Positions 1 to 11,629 are shown, counted from the stretch's first letter. The stretch: DNA of 64,000 bases from Streptomyces humi (GCF_001005085.2 NZ_LBMU02000082.1:1-64000); one strand, 5' to 3'. Numbers and translations: made by a program. Notes: generated by a model from the sequence alone, not told the origin.

Positions 1-180
1 GGCTGGCCTGGGTCCGTGCCGGGGCAGGCCGGGTCCGTGCCGGGGCGGCCGGGAGGGTGCCCGAGGGGTGGTCGGGACGGTGCAGGGGGGCGGATGGGAG
101 GGTGCCGGGGGGATGGTCGGGTGGGTGCCGGGGGGATGGTCGGGAGGGTGCCGGGGGGTGGCGGTTTCTGACCTCCGGGT
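1..180. repeat. GC-rich degenerate tandem repeats upstream of cobS
   Basis: Two short families are visible. A GTCCGTGCCGGGGC unit occurs twice in the first 50 bases. A roughly 23-bp unit built on GGTGCCGGGGGGATGGTCGG starts at about 101 and 124 and again, truncated, at about 147. I see no credible gene here. The stretch probably separates cobS from the preceding cob gene outside the window. Confidence 0.6.
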
Positions 181-191
181 AACCTGCGCCG

Positions 192-977
192 GTGGTCAAG
201 ACCCCCTGGCCGGACGGCCTTCGCTTCGCCTTCGGCACGCTCACCGTGTTCCCCGTGAAGGTCACCCGCTGGGACCGCGAGGCGGCCCGCGGCGGCATGC
301 TGCTCGCCCCGCTGGCGGGCCTCGCCGTGGGGGTCTGCGCGGCCGCGGTCGGCGCGCTGCTGGTGGTCGCCGGGGCGAGTGCGCTGCTGGCCGCGGTGGC
401 CGCGGTCGCGGTGCCCGCCGTGCTGACCCGTGGGCTGCACCTGGACGGCCTCGCCGACACGGCCGACGGGCTGGGCAGCGGCAAGCCCGCCGAGGAGGCG
501 CTGCGCATCATGAAGCAGTCGGACATCGGGCCGTTCGGCGTGATCACCCTGGTCTTCCTGCTGCTCGGTCAGGTCGCCGCGCTGGCACAGGCGTTCGGTG
601 ACGGCTGGGCGCGCGGGGCACTCGCCGCGGTGGTGTCGGCGACGGTGGCCCGGCTGGCGCTCACCCTCGCCGCGGTGGAGGGGGTGCCGGCGGCCCGGCC
701 GGAGGGGCTGGGAGCGGCGGTGGCGGGGGTGGCGCCGAAGGTGGCGGCCGCCGTGGTGACGTTCGCGGTGATGGTGGCGGCGGCCGGCGCGGGGGCGCTG
801 ATCGGGGCGGGCGAGAGTCTGCGGGCGCTGCTCGCGGTGGTGGTGGCGGAGGGCGCCACCGACGGGCTGCTGCGGCACTGCCGGCGGCGGTTCGGAGGGG
901 TGACGGGGGACGTGTTCGGGGCGCTGGCCGAAGTCGCCGCCACCGCCGCGCTGGTGGTGTTCTCCTTGGGGGGCTGA
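192..977 (+). CDS. cobS: Adenosylcobinamide-GDP ribazoletransferase (cobalamin synthase)
   Basis: This 261-residue integral membrane protein matches the CobS family in length and composition. CobS joins adenosylcobinamide-GDP to alpha-ribazole (or its phosphate) in the last steps of adenosylcobalamin synthesis. Visible family features are the N-terminal RFAFGTLTVFPV stretch, an LHLDGLADTADGLG motif near residue 80 (the acidic, metal-binding family signature), and MKQSDIGPFGV about 20 residues later. The rest is long Ala/Val/Gly hydrophobic helices. The start is GTG with no strong ribosome binding site, so it could be shifted slightly. Its partner cob genes would lie to the left of the window. 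The next gene, pepA, is separated by about 260 bp and is probably a separate unit. Confidence 0.9.
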   Translation: MVKTPWPDGLRFAFGTLTVFPVKVTRWDREAARGGMLLAPLAGLAVGVCAAAVGALLVVAGASALLAAVAAVAVPAVLTRGLHLDGLADTADGLGSGKPAEEALRIMKQSDIGPFGVITLVFLLLGQVAALAQAFGDGWARGALAAVVSATVARLALTLAAVEGVPAARPEGLGAAVAGVAPKVAAAVVTFAVMVAAAGAGALIGAGESLRALLAVVVAEGATDGLLRHCRRRFGGVTGDVFGALAEVAATAALVVFSLGG

Positions 978-1002
978 CGGGCCGTGCGCCGTCCGCGGAC
1001 CG

Positions 1003-1034
1003 GTGGGGGCTTGCCGCGCGGTTCCCGCGCGACC
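1003..1034. repeat. Copy of dispersed intergenic hairpin repeat
   Basis: A short version of the family built around GTGGGGGCT, then CGCGCGGTTCCC, then GCGCGACC. It lies 26 bases after the cobS stop. Better copies are at 2868, 22814, 36476, 46108 and 55346. Confidence 0.5.
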
Positions 1035-1237
1035 AACGGGACGCCACCCCAGGGTGAACACCCGCAGGAATGAGCGAACGCATACACACGCGTAGTCTCG
1101 TCCCGGGTGTTCGCCGACAGGGTGAAGGCCCCGGTCGCAACGCACCCCGGGTCAGCTCCCGGGGCTGCTTCCCGGGCCCGGTCGACCCACACCGCTCGGC
1201 CACTGCAACTCAACATCGGAAGCGAGATTTCACCACC

Positions 1238-2776
1238 GTGACTGCTCTCACTCTCAGCACCTCAGCGGCGCCCGGCCTCCGGGCCGACGCGATCGTGATC
1301 GGTGTCGCCAAGGGCACTGGCTCCAAGTCCGCGGGCCTGGTCGTAGCACCGGGCGCGGAGGCCGTGGACAAGGCCTACGACGGCAAGCTCGCCGCCGTCC
1401 TGGAGACCCTCGGTGCCTCGGGTGCCGAGGGCGAACTGACCAAGCTGCCCGCCCCGGCCGGCTTCAAGGCCCCGCTCGTCATCGCCGTGGGGCTGGGTGC
1501 CGTGCCCGCCGAGGACGCGGACTACGACGCCGAGGTGCTGCGCAAGGCGGCCGGTGTCGCCGGCCGTGCGCTCACCGGGGCGAAGAAGGCGGCCTTCGCG
1601 CTGCCCGTCCAGGACGCGGCCGCCGTCGGCGCGCTCGGCGAGGGCGTGCTGCTCGGCGCGTACTCCTTCGACACCTACAAGGACAACGGCAAGGACGCGA
1701 AGGCGCGCAACGGCAAGGCGCCGCTCGCCGAGGCCGTGCTGCTCGGCGGCAAGCCGCGGGACGCGGCCCACAAGGCGGCCGTGGCCCGCGCCACGGCCGT
1801 CTCCGAGGAGCTCAACCGCGCCCGCGACCTGGTCAACACCCCGCCGAACGACCTCACGCCGGCCATCTTCGCGGGCATCGCGCAGAACGCGGCCAAGGAG
1901 CACGGCCTCAAGATCCAGGTGCTCGACGACAAGGCGCTCACCAAGGGCGGCTACGGCGGCATCCTGGGCGTCGGCGGCGGCTCGGCGGCGACGCCGCGGC
2001 TGGTCAAGCTGTCGTACACGCACTCCAAGGCGGACAAGCACCTCGCCTTCGTCGGCAAGGGCATCACCTACGACTCGGGCGGCATCTCCCTCAAGCCGGC
2101 CGGCCACAACGAGACCATGAAGTGCGACATGAGCGGCGCGGCGGCGGTCCTCGCCGCCGTGGTCTCGGCGGCGCGCCTCGGTCTCGAGGTCAACGTGACC
2201 GGATGGCTGGCACTGGCCGAGAACATGCCGTCCGGGTCCGCGGTGCGCCCCGGCGACGTGCTGCGCATGTACAGCGGCAAGACGGTCGAGGTGCTCAACA
2301 CGGACGCCGAGGGCCGGCTGGTGCTGGCCGACGCGCTGTGGGCGGCGTCGGCGGAGAAGCCGGACGCGATCGTGGACGTGGCGACGCTGACCGGCGCGAT
2401 GATGCTGGCGCTGGGCAGCCGGACGTTCGGCGTCATGGGCAACGACGACGCGTTCCGCACGGCGGTGCACGAGGCCGCGGAGGAGGTCGGCGAGCCCGCC
2501 TGGCCGATGCCGCTGCCCGAGCACCTGCGCAAGGGGATGGACTCCGCCACCGCCGACATCGCGAACATGGGCGAGCGGATGGGCGGCGGGCTGGTCGCCG
2601 GGCTGTTCCTGCGGGAGTTCGTCGGTGAGGGGATCACCTGGGCGCACCTCGACATCGCCGGGCCGGCGTTCAACGAGGGTGGCCCCTTCGGGTACACGCC
2701 GAAGGGCGGCACGGGGTCCGCGGTGCGGACGCTGGTGCGGCTCGCGGAGCTGACCGCCGCCGGCGACCTGGGCTGA
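1238..2776 (+). CDS. pepA: Leucyl aminopeptidase (M17 family)
   Basis: A cytosolic di-metal aminopeptidase that removes N-terminal residues, preferably leucine, in peptide turnover. The 512-residue product has the poorly conserved N-terminal domain followed by the catalytic domain. Seen there are the metal/catalytic lysine motif VGKGITYDSGGISLKP and the M17 signature NTDAEGRL with the catalytic arginine. I place the start at a GTG encoding VTALTLSTS, because upstream sequence in the same frame has no family character and the 512-residue length fits the family. The ribosome binding site is weak. In Streptomyces this gene is normally next to the lpd-E2 pair, as here. Confidence 0.93.
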   Translation: MTALTLSTSAAPGLRADAIVIGVAKGTGSKSAGLVVAPGAEAVDKAYDGKLAAVLETLGASGAEGELTKLPAPAGFKAPLVIAVGLGAVPAEDADYDAEVLRKAAGVAGRALTGAKKAAFALPVQDAAAVGALGEGVLLGAYSFDTYKDNGKDAKARNGKAPLAEAVLLGGKPRDAAHKAAVARATAVSEELNRARDLVNTPPNDLTPAIFAGIAQNAAKEHGLKIQVLDDKALTKGGYGGILGVGGGSAATPRLVKLSYTHSKADKHLAFVGKGITYDSGGISLKPAGHNETMKCDMSGAAAVLAAVVSAARLGLEVNVTGWLALAENMPSGSAVRPGDVLRMYSGKTVEVLNTDAEGRLVLADALWAASAEKPDAIVDVATLTGAMMLALGSRTFGVMGNDDAFRTAVHEAAEEVGEPAWPMPLPEHLRKGMDSATADIANMGERMGGGLVAGLFLREFVGEGITWAHLDIAGPAFNEGGPFGYTPKGGTGSAVRTLVRLAELTAAGDLG

Positions 2777-2867
2777 CGTCGGATGATGTGGGCGGGGCCT
2801 CGCGCGCGGGTAGGGCGGGGCCCCGTCGCCCACTGACCGGGTCCGTACCGTCGTACGGCGGCCGCGG

Positions 2868-2910
2868 GTCGTGGGGGTTTCTCGCGCGGTTCCCCGCGCC
2901 CGCGGGTGGG
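2868..2910. repeat. Copy of dispersed intergenic hairpin repeat
   Basis: GTGGGGGTTT followed by CTCGCGCGGTTCCCCGCGCC lies between pepA and lpd. It has the shared core of the window-wide family and can fold through its GCGCGG/CCGCGC arms. Confidence 0.6.
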
Positions 2911-3107
2911 ACCGCGTGCCCCCTTCTCACAAGTGAGCGTGTGGTGTCTCACACTCCAGCCCGGCGTCTCGTTCACCTCCGACAAGTGCGAAGATGGGCT
3001 CGGCAGGACAGGGCCCCCACCACAGGGCCGAAGAAGAGCGGCCGGACACCAGCCGCCGCGCGGTCACTGGAGACCGGCGTACGGCGCACATGCATGGAGG
3101 ACGTGAC

Positions 3108-4496
3108 GTGGCGAACGACGCCAGCACCGTTTTCGACCTAGTGATCCTCGGCGGTGGTAGCGGTGGTTACGCCGCGGCCCTGCGCGGGGCTCAGCTGGGC
3201 CTGGACGTCGCCCTGATCGAGAAGGACAAGGTCGGCGGTACCTGCCTGCACCGGGGTTGCATCCCCACCAAGGCCCTGCTGCACGCGGGCGAGATCGCCG
3301 ACCAGGCCCGCGAGAGCGAGCAGTTCGGTGTCAAGGCCACTTTCGAGGGCATCGACGTGCCGGCCGTCCACAAGTACAAGGACGGTGTCATCGCCGGCCT
3401 GTACAAGGGCTTGCAGGGTCTCATCGCCTCCCGCAAGGTGACGTACATCGAGGGCGAGGGCCGGCTGTCCTCCCCCACCTCCGTCGACGTGAACGGCCAG
3501 CGTGTCCAGGGCCGCCACGTGCTCCTCGCGACCGGCTCCGTGCCGAAGTCGCTGCCGGGCCTGGAGATCGACGGCAACCGGATCATCTCCTCCGACCACG
3601 CCCTCGTCCTGGACCGCGTGCCCAAGTCCGCGATCATCCTGGGCGGCGGTGTCATCGGCGTCGAGTTCGCCTCCGCCTGGAAGTCCTTCGGTGCCGACGT
3701 CACCGTCATCGAGGGCCTCAAGCACCTCGTCCCGGTCGAGGACGAGAACTCCTCCAAGCTTCTTGAGCGCGCCTTCCGCAAGCGCGGCATCAAGTTCAAC
3801 CTGGGCACCTTCTTCTCGAAGGCCGAGTACACCGCCGACGGCGTCAAGGTCACCCTCGCCGACGGCAAGGAGTTCGAGGCCGAGGTCCTGCTCGTCGCCG
3901 TCGGCCGTGGCCCGGTCTCCGCCGGTCTCGGCTACGAGGAGCAGGGCGTCGCCATGGACCGCGGCTACGTCCTGGTCGACGAGTACATGCGGACCAACGT
4001 CCCGACCATCTCCGCCGTCGGCGACCTGGTCCCGACGCTCCAGCTGGCGCACGTCGGCTTCGCCGAGGGCATCCTGGTGGCGGAGCGGCTGGCCGGTCTG
4101 AAGACCGTCCCGATCGACTACGACGGCGTACCGCGGGTGACGTACTGCCACCCGGAGGTCGCCTCCGTGGGCATCACCGAGGCCAAGGCCAAGGAGATCT
4201 ACGGCGCTGACAAGGTCGTCGCCATCAAGTTCCCGCTCGGCGGCAACGGCAAGAGCCGGATCCTCAACACCACGGGCGAGATCAAGCTCGTCCAGGTCAA
4301 GGACGGCGCCGTGGTCGGCGTCCACATGGTCGGCGACCGCATGGGCGAGCAGGTCGGCGAGGCCCAGCTGATCTACAACTGGGAGGCGCTGCCCTCCGAG
4401 GTCGCCCAGCTCATCCACGCCCACCCGACGCAGAACGAGGCGCTCGGCGAGGCCCACATGGCCCTGGCCGGCAAGCCCCTGCACGCGCACGACTGA
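3108..4496 (+). CDS. lpd: Dihydrolipoyl dehydrogenase (E3)
   Basis: E3 reoxidises the dihydrolipoamide arm of the 2-oxoacid dehydrogenase E2 and passes electrons through FAD to NAD+. The 462-residue protein has the N-terminal FAD-binding motif GGGSGGYAAA (residues 15-24) and the redox disulfide GGTCLHRGCIPTK (Cys46, Cys51). A second NAD-binding glycine motif is LGGGVIGVEFA, and the C-terminal dimer-interface HAHPTQNE supplies the catalytic His-Glu pair. The start is the GTG preceded by GGAGG with 7-nt spacing. Only 68 bp separate it from the E2 gene, so the two are probably cotranscribed. Length and sequence match S. coelicolor SCO2180 as I recall it. Confidence 0.95.
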   Translation: MANDASTVFDLVILGGGSGGYAAALRGAQLGLDVALIEKDKVGGTCLHRGCIPTKALLHAGEIADQARESEQFGVKATFEGIDVPAVHKYKDGVIAGLYKGLQGLIASRKVTYIEGEGRLSSPTSVDVNGQRVQGRHVLLATGSVPKSLPGLEIDGNRIISSDHALVLDRVPKSAIILGGGVIGVEFASAWKSFGADVTVIEGLKHLVPVEDENSSKLLERAFRKRGIKFNLGTFFSKAEYTADGVKVTLADGKEFEAEVLLVAVGRGPVSAGLGYEEQGVAMDRGYVLVDEYMRTNVPTISAVGDLVPTLQLAHVGFAEGILVAERLAGLKTVPIDYDGVPRVTYCHPEVASVGITEAKAKEIYGADKVVAIKFPLGGNGKSRILNTTGEIKLVQVKDGAVVGVHMVGDRMGEQVGEAQLIYNWEALPSEVAQLIHAHPTQNEALGEAHMALAGKPLHAHD

Positions 4497-4564
4497 CCCT
4501 CGGTCGACACAAGCGACTCCGCTTGCACCCAGACTTCCGCAATTCGTAAGGAGCAACCGAAACC

Positions 4565-6376
4565 ATGGCGGTTTCCGTAACCCTTCCGGCGCTCGGCGAG
4601 AGCGTCACCGAGGGCACTGTCACCCGCTGGCTGAAGGCCGAGGGCGAGCGCGTCGAGGCCGACGAGCCGCTGCTCGAGGTGTCAACCGACAAGGTCGACA
4701 CCGAGATCCCGGCCCCCGCCGCGGGCATCCTGGCCTCCATCAAGGTCGCCGAGGACGAGACCGTCGAGGTGGGCGCCGAGCTGGCGATCATCGACGACGG
4801 CACCGGTGCCCCGGCCGCCGCTCCGGCCCCGGCCGCCGAGCCCGCCGCCGCCCCGGCGCCGGCCCCGGCCGAGCCCGCCCAGGCCGCCCCCTCCACCGAG
4901 CAGGCCGCCCCCGCCCCGGCGCCGACCGCCGAGGCCGCCGCCGGCGCCTCCGGCGCGCAGGGCACGGACGTGGTCCTGCCTGCGCTCGGCGAGTCCGTCA
5001 CCGAGGGCACCGTCACCCGCTGGCTGAAGCAGGTCGGCGAAGAGGTCGCCGAGGACGAGCCGCTGCTCGAGGTCTCCACCGACAAGGTCGACACCGAGAT
5101 CCCGGCGCCGGTCGCCGGCGTCCTGCTGGAGATCGTGGTCGGCGAGGACGAGACCGCCGAGGTCGGCGCCAAGCTCGCCGTCATCGGTGCCCCGGGTGCC
5201 GCTCCCGCGGCCGCCCCGGCCCCGGCCGCCCCGGCTCCGGCGCCCGCCGCCGCTGCCCCGGCTCCAGCCCCCGCGCCCGCCGCCCCGGCCCCCGCGCCCG
5301 CCGCTCCGGCCCCGGCTCCCGCCCCGGCCCCGGCTGCTCCGGCGCCCGCCCCGGCCGCCGCCGCGCCGGCCGCCCCGGCCCCGGCCCCGGTCACCCCGGC
5401 CGCCGCGCCCACCGCGCCGACCGCCACCCAGGCGACCGACGAGGGCGCCTACGTCACCCCCCTGGTGCGCAAGCTCGCCGCCGAGAACGGCGTCGACCTG
5501 GCCGCCGTCAAGGGCACCGGTGTCGGCGGCCGTATCCGCAAGCAGGACGTCATCGCCGCCGCCGAGGCCGCGAAGGCCGCCGCCGCCGCTCCGGCCCCGG
5601 CCGCCGCCGCTCCGGCCGCCGCCGCCAAGAAGGCCCCGGCGCTGGAGGCCTCCCCGCTGCGTGGCCAGACCGTGAAGATGCCCCGCATCCGCAAGGTCAT
5701 CGGCGACAACATGGTCAAGGCGCTGCACGAGCAGGCGCAGCTGTCCTCGGTCGTCGAGGTCGACGTCACCCGCCTGATGCGGCTGCGCGCGCAGGCCAAG
5801 GACTCCTTCGCCGCGCGCGAGGGCGTCAAGCTCTCCCCGATGCCGTTCTTCGTGAAGGCGGCGGCCCAGGCGCTGAAGGCCCACCCGGCCATCAACGCCC
5901 GGATCAACGTCGAAGAGGGCACGATCACCTACTTCGACACCGAGAACGTCGGTATCGCGGTGGACTCGGAGAAGGGCCTGATGACCCCGGTCATCAAGCA
6001 CGCCGGTGACCTCAACATCGCCGGTATCGCCAAGGCCACGGCCGACCTGGCCGGCAAGGTCCGCGCCAACAAGATCACCCCGGACGAGCTGTCCGGCGCG
6101 ACCTTCACCATCTCCAACACCGGCTCGCGCGGCGCGCTGTTCGACACGATCATCGTGCCGCCGAACCAGGTCGCGATCCTCGGCATCGGTGCCACGGTCA
6201 AGCGTCCGGCCGTCATCGAGACGGAGGAGGGCACGGTCATCGGCGTCCGCGACATGACGTACCTGACCCTGTCCTACGACCACCGCCTGGTGGACGGCGC
6301 CGACGCGGCCCGCTACCTGACGGCCGTCAAGGCGATCCTGGAGGCCGGCGAGTTCGAGGTCGAGCTCGGCCTGTAG
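4565..6376 (+). CDS. sucB: 2-oxoacid dehydrogenase E2 (dihydrolipoamide acyltransferase), two lipoyl domains
   Basis: This 603-residue E2 core protein has two near-identical lipoyl domains at residues 1-80 and 134-208, with lipoylated lysines in DKVDTE at Lys43 and Lys174. Ala/Pro-rich swinging-arm linkers follow each domain. A peripheral-subunit-binding domain begins near YVTPLVRKLA and ends in GGRIRKQDV. The C-terminal acyltransferase domain ends with the catalytic SYDHRLVDGADA motif. It is usually annotated sucB. In Actinobacteria such an E2 can serve pyruvate dehydrogenase (Corynebacterium AceF is the known case), and the nearby aceE makes that role likely here; this is inference. The start has an AAGGAG site 9-10 bases upstream. 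The lipoyl groups would come from the LipB/LipA pair 13 kb downstream. Confidence 0.94.
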   Translation: MAVSVTLPALGESVTEGTVTRWLKAEGERVEADEPLLEVSTDKVDTEIPAPAAGILASIKVAEDETVEVGAELAIIDDGTGAPAAAPAPAAEPAAAPAPAPAEPAQAAPSTEQAAPAPAPTAEAAAGASGAQGTDVVLPALGESVTEGTVTRWLKQVGEEVAEDEPLLEVSTDKVDTEIPAPVAGVLLEIVVGEDETAEVGAKLAVIGAPGAAPAAAPAPAAPAPAPAAAAPAPAPAPAAPAPAPAAPAPAPAPAPAAPAPAPAAAAPAAPAPAPVTPAAAPTAPTATQATDEGAYVTPLVRKLAAENGVDLAAVKGTGVGGRIRKQDVIAAAEAAKAAAAAPAPAAAAPAAAAKKAPALEASPLRGQTVKMPRIRKVIGDNMVKALHEQAQLSSVVEVDVTRLMRLRAQAKDSFAAREGVKLSPMPFFVKAAAQALKAHPAINARINVEEGTITYFDTENVGIAVDSEKGLMTPVIKHAGDLNIAGIAKATADLAGKVRANKITPDELSGATFTISNTGSRGALFDTIIVPPNQVAILGIGATVKRPAVIETEEGTVIGVRDMTYLTLSYDHRLVDGADAARYLTAVKAILEAGEFEVELGL

Positions 6377-6393
6377 GTCTCAGCAGGTCCTGC

Positions 6394-6432
6394 ACGGTGC
6401 CCCGTCCGGAGTTCCTCCGGGCGGGGCACCGT
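6394..6432 (+). terminator. Strong hairpin terminator after the E2 gene
   Basis: An 18-bp stem (ACGGTGCCCCGTCCGGAG with CTCCGGGCGGGGCACCGT, one G-U pair) and a 3-nt loop, 17 bases past the stop. It separates the lpd-E2 unit from the GntR gene. Confidence 0.85.
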
Positions 6433-6535
6433 CGTGTAAGTCTCGTCTCACCTGCGCGAAAGCGCCGCCGCGCGCCCCTCCCGAAAGCCGGTCCGGCCTT
6501 ATTGTCTAAACGTCAAACGCCCTTAAGGAGCTCTC

Positions 6536-7159
6536 ATGACCGCGCCCGTCGTCCACTCGCTGCGCGAACAGATCCGCGAGCACATCGTGGAGGGAATCGT
6601 CAGCGGGCGCTGGAAGCCGGGCGAGCGGATCGTGGAGCGGCGGATCGCGACCGAGCTGGAGGTCAGCCAGACGCCGGTCAGGGAGGCGCTGCGGGAGCTG
6701 GAGTCCCTCCGCCTCATCGAGTCGGCGCCCAACAAGGGCGTGCGGGTGCGGAACCTGACAGCGGCCGACCTGGAGGAGAGCTACCCGGTGCGGGCCGGTC
6801 TGGAGGCGATCGCGGCGGAGCTGGCGGCGGAGCGGCTGGCCGGGGACTGCTCGGCGCTGGAACCGCATGTGGCGGCCCTCTACGACGCCGACCGGGACGC
6901 CGACGGCACGGCCCAGGTCCGGCACACCGTCGGCTTCCACCGCGAGCTGGTGCGGGCGGCCGGCAACTCGGTGCTGCTGCACACCTGGGAGGGGCTGGGC
7001 ATCGAGGTGTTCACGGCCCTGTCGATCCGCTGGCTGGGGACGGTCCAGCAGTCGTACGCGGAGGAGCACCAGGAACTGGTCGCCGCCTTCCAGCGCCGGG
7101 ACCCGAGGATCGCCGAGATCGTGAAGGCCCACGTCCTGGGATGCGCGCCGAGGGCGTGA
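6536..7159 (+). CDS. GntR family (FadR/FCD subgroup) transcriptional regulator
   Basis: The 207-residue protein has an N-terminal winged helix-turn-helix (about residues 6-70, with LREQIREHIVEGIVSGRWKP and EVSQTPVREALRELES) and a C-terminal all-helical FCD ligand domain. FCD regulators commonly sense organic acids and control adjacent catabolic or central-carbon genes. Its position between the E2 terminator and aceE, facing the same way as aceE, suggests control of pyruvate dehydrogenase E1, as PdhR does in enterics. That is inference. An AAGGAG site lies 6 bases before the ATG. A TTG-N9-CAA element sits at 6502-6516 and a 17-bp palindrome upstream of aceE at 7330. Either could be its operator. 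Confidence 0.85.
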   Translation: MTAPVVHSLREQIREHIVEGIVSGRWKPGERIVERRIATELEVSQTPVREALRELESLRLIESAPNKGVRVRNLTAADLEESYPVRAGLEAIAAELAAERLAGDCSALEPHVAALYDADRDADGTAQVRHTVGFHRELVRAAGNSVLLHTWEGLGIEVFTALSIRWLGTVQQSYAEEHQELVAAFQRRDPRIAEIVKAHVLGCAPRA

Positions 7160-7329
7160 GGCAGGCCCTGGGCCGCGTCCGCACGGGCCGCGTCCACACA
7201 CGAGCGCACCCGCGCTCAAACACCGTCTCACCTGCGAAAACCCCGCCCTGAGAGCGTCACCCGGTGCCACTGCCGGAGGCACCCCGTGCCGACTTTCTCG
7301 GAATCGAGAAGTTTTGCCCCTCAACCCTT

Positions 7330-7346
7330 TGATCGATCATCGATCA
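7330..7346. promoter_or_regulatory. Perfect palindrome upstream of aceE, candidate operator
   Basis: TGATCGATCATCGATCA is a perfect 8-1-8 inverted repeat, 118 bases before the aceE start. It is the only AT-rich palindrome in the 305-bp aceE leader (7160-7464), which otherwise holds no gene. The adjacent GntR/FCD regulator is the obvious candidate ligand, but this was not tested. Confidence 0.5.
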
Positions 7347-7464
7347 GGGAGTTAAAGTCGCCGACGGACCCGCACCCGGGTCCATTGCCCTGTCCTGCCA
7401 AAGACCAAGGGCACCCGAACCCTTACCGATGAGGGAACCCCCTTCGACTGAGGAAGGCGGCGAC

Positions 7465-10176
<2,712 letters not shown>

Positions 10177-10204
10177 CAAGCCCGAAACCCCCTAGGCCCC
10201 AACC

Positions 10205-10249
10205 CTGAGCGCCGTCGCAGCGAACCTTCCCCGCCGCGACGGCGCTCAG
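10205..10249 (+). terminator. aceE terminator
   Basis: CTGAGCGCCGTCGC and GCGACGGCGCTCAG form a perfect 14-bp stem with a 17-nt loop, 28 bases past the aceE stop. The 3' arm is also the start of the 162-bp repeat that follows. Confidence 0.8.
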
Positions 10250-10630
10250 CCACGACGGCGGCCTCCGGCGGTGCCGGGCCGGCCGCGGCGGCGGGTCCGG
10301 CACCGCCGGACCGGTTCGTCCCGGCTGAGCATCGTCGCGGCGGGGCCAGGTGGCCGACGGCGCCAGACCCGCAGACGCCGGTCAGTCTCTCCCCGCCGCG
10401 ACGGCGCTCAGCCACGACGGCGGCCTCCGGCGGTGCCGGGCCGGCCGGGGTGGTGGGTCCGGTACCGCCGGACCGGTTCGTCCCGGCTGAGCATCGTCGC
10501 GGCGGAGCCAGGGTGGCCGACGGCGCCAGACCCGCAGACGCCGGTCAGTCTCTCCCCGCCGCGACGGCGCTCGGCCACGACGGCGGTTTCCGGCGGTGCC
10601 GGGCCGGCCGGGGTGGTGGGGCCCGGCATC
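10231..10630. repeat. 162-163 bp tandem repeat, about 2.5 copies
   Basis: Near-identical units start at 10231, 10393 and 10556; the third is cut off as the next gene begins. Each unit opens with CCGCCGCGACGGCGCTCAGC (TCGGC in copy 3). It contains an imperfect hairpin (GGCGGTGCCGGGCC ... GTCCGGTACCGCC) and closes with CCGGTCAGTCTCTCC. The region fills the aceE to WYL-regulator gap, and I see no credible gene in it. Spacer rules and unit length are not those of CRISPR. Confidence 0.9.
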
Positions 10631-10639
10631 ATGGGGCGT

Positions 10640-11629
10640 ATGCGTGCCGCTCGGCTCATCAAGATGGTGCTTCTGCTTCAGGCTCGGGCCGGTATGACGG
10701 CCGGGGAGCTGGCCGCCGAGCTGGAGGTGTCCGAGCGGACCGTGATGCGGGACGCACAGGCGCTGTCGGAGGCGGGCGTGCCGGTGTACGCGGACCGCGG
10801 GCGCGCCGGCGGGTACCGGCTGGTCGGCGGGTACCGGACGCGGCTGACGGGACTGGCCCGGAGCGAGGCCGAGGCGTTGTTCCTGAGCGGTGTCCCGGGC
10901 GCGCTGCGCGAGATGGGTCTCGAGGACGCCGCGAGTGCCGCCCGGCTGAAGGTGTCCGCCGCGCTGCTGCCGTCCCTGCGCGACGCGTCCCGTACCGTCG
11001 CGCAGCGGTTCCACCTGGACGCGCCGAACTGGTTCGCCGACCCCAAGACCCCCGCACTGCTGCCCGCCGTCGCCGACGCGGTGTGGGACGACCGTCGGGT
11101 GGTCGCGCACTACCGGCGCGGGGAGTCGGAGGTGCGGCGGGAGCTGGAGCCGTACGGGCTCGTGCTGAAGGCCGGGGTCTGGTACCTGTGCGCCCGGGTC
11201 GCCGACAGCGACTCCTACCGGGTCTACCGTATCGACCGGTTCACCTCCGTCGAGCCCGGTGCGGAACGGTTCGCGCGCGACGCGGAGTTCGACCTGCCGG
11301 GGTTCTGGGAGCAGCGGGCCGAGCAGTTCGCGCGGTCGGTGCTGCGCGCCGAGGTGGTGGTGCGGCTGTCGGCCACCGGCGTGCGGCGGCTGCCGTACGC
11401 CGTCGATCCGGTCACCGCCCGGCAGGCGGTCACGAACGCCGGCGGTCCGGACGCGCGGGGGTGGGTGAAGGTGACGCTGCCGGTGGAGAGCGAGGAGGTC
11501 GCGCACGGCCAGCTGACCGCGCTGGGACCGGAGGTGGAGGTGCTCGCGCCGGAGGGACTGCGGGCCCGGTTCGCGGCGGACGCGGTACGGCTCGCGGCGC
11601 TCTACGCGCGGCCGGGTGACGCCGGATAA
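10640..11629 (+). CDS. WYL-domain (YafY-type) transcriptional regulator
   Basis: The 329-residue protein has an N-terminal winged HTH (residues 1-60, AGELAAELEVSERTVMRDAQAL) of the DeoR-like HTH_11 type. A WYL domain covers about residues 140-210, including EPYGLVLKAGVWYLCA and YRVYRIDR, and a WCX-like C-terminus follows. WYL proteins bind nucleic-acid or nucleotide ligands in several systems and often regulate neighbours; no target is evident here. ATG codons at 10631 and 10640 are both possible. I chose the second because conservation begins at MRAAR. Its promoter must lie in or near the tandem repeat. Confidence 0.82.
   Translation: MRAARLIKMVLLLQARAGMTAGELAAELEVSERTVMRDAQALSEAGVPVYADRGRAGGYRLVGGYRTRLTGLARSEAEALFLSGVPGALREMGLEDAASAARLKVSAALLPSLRDASRTVAQRFHLDAPNWFADPKTPALLPAVADAVWDDRRVVAHYRRGESEVRRELEPYGLVLKAGVWYLCARVADSDSYRVYRIDRFTSVEPGAERFARDAEFDLPGFWEQRAEQFARSVLRAEVVVRLSATGVRRLPYAVDPVTARQAVTNAGGPDARGWVKVTLPVESEEVAHGQLTALGPEVEVLAPEGLRARFAADAVRLAALYARPGDAG

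Noticed and set aside
10231..10630. CRISPR array
   Set aside because: Units are 162-163 bp and nearly identical throughout, without short repeats and unique spacers. No cas genes are nearby. The same applies to the arrays at 40201 and 59440.
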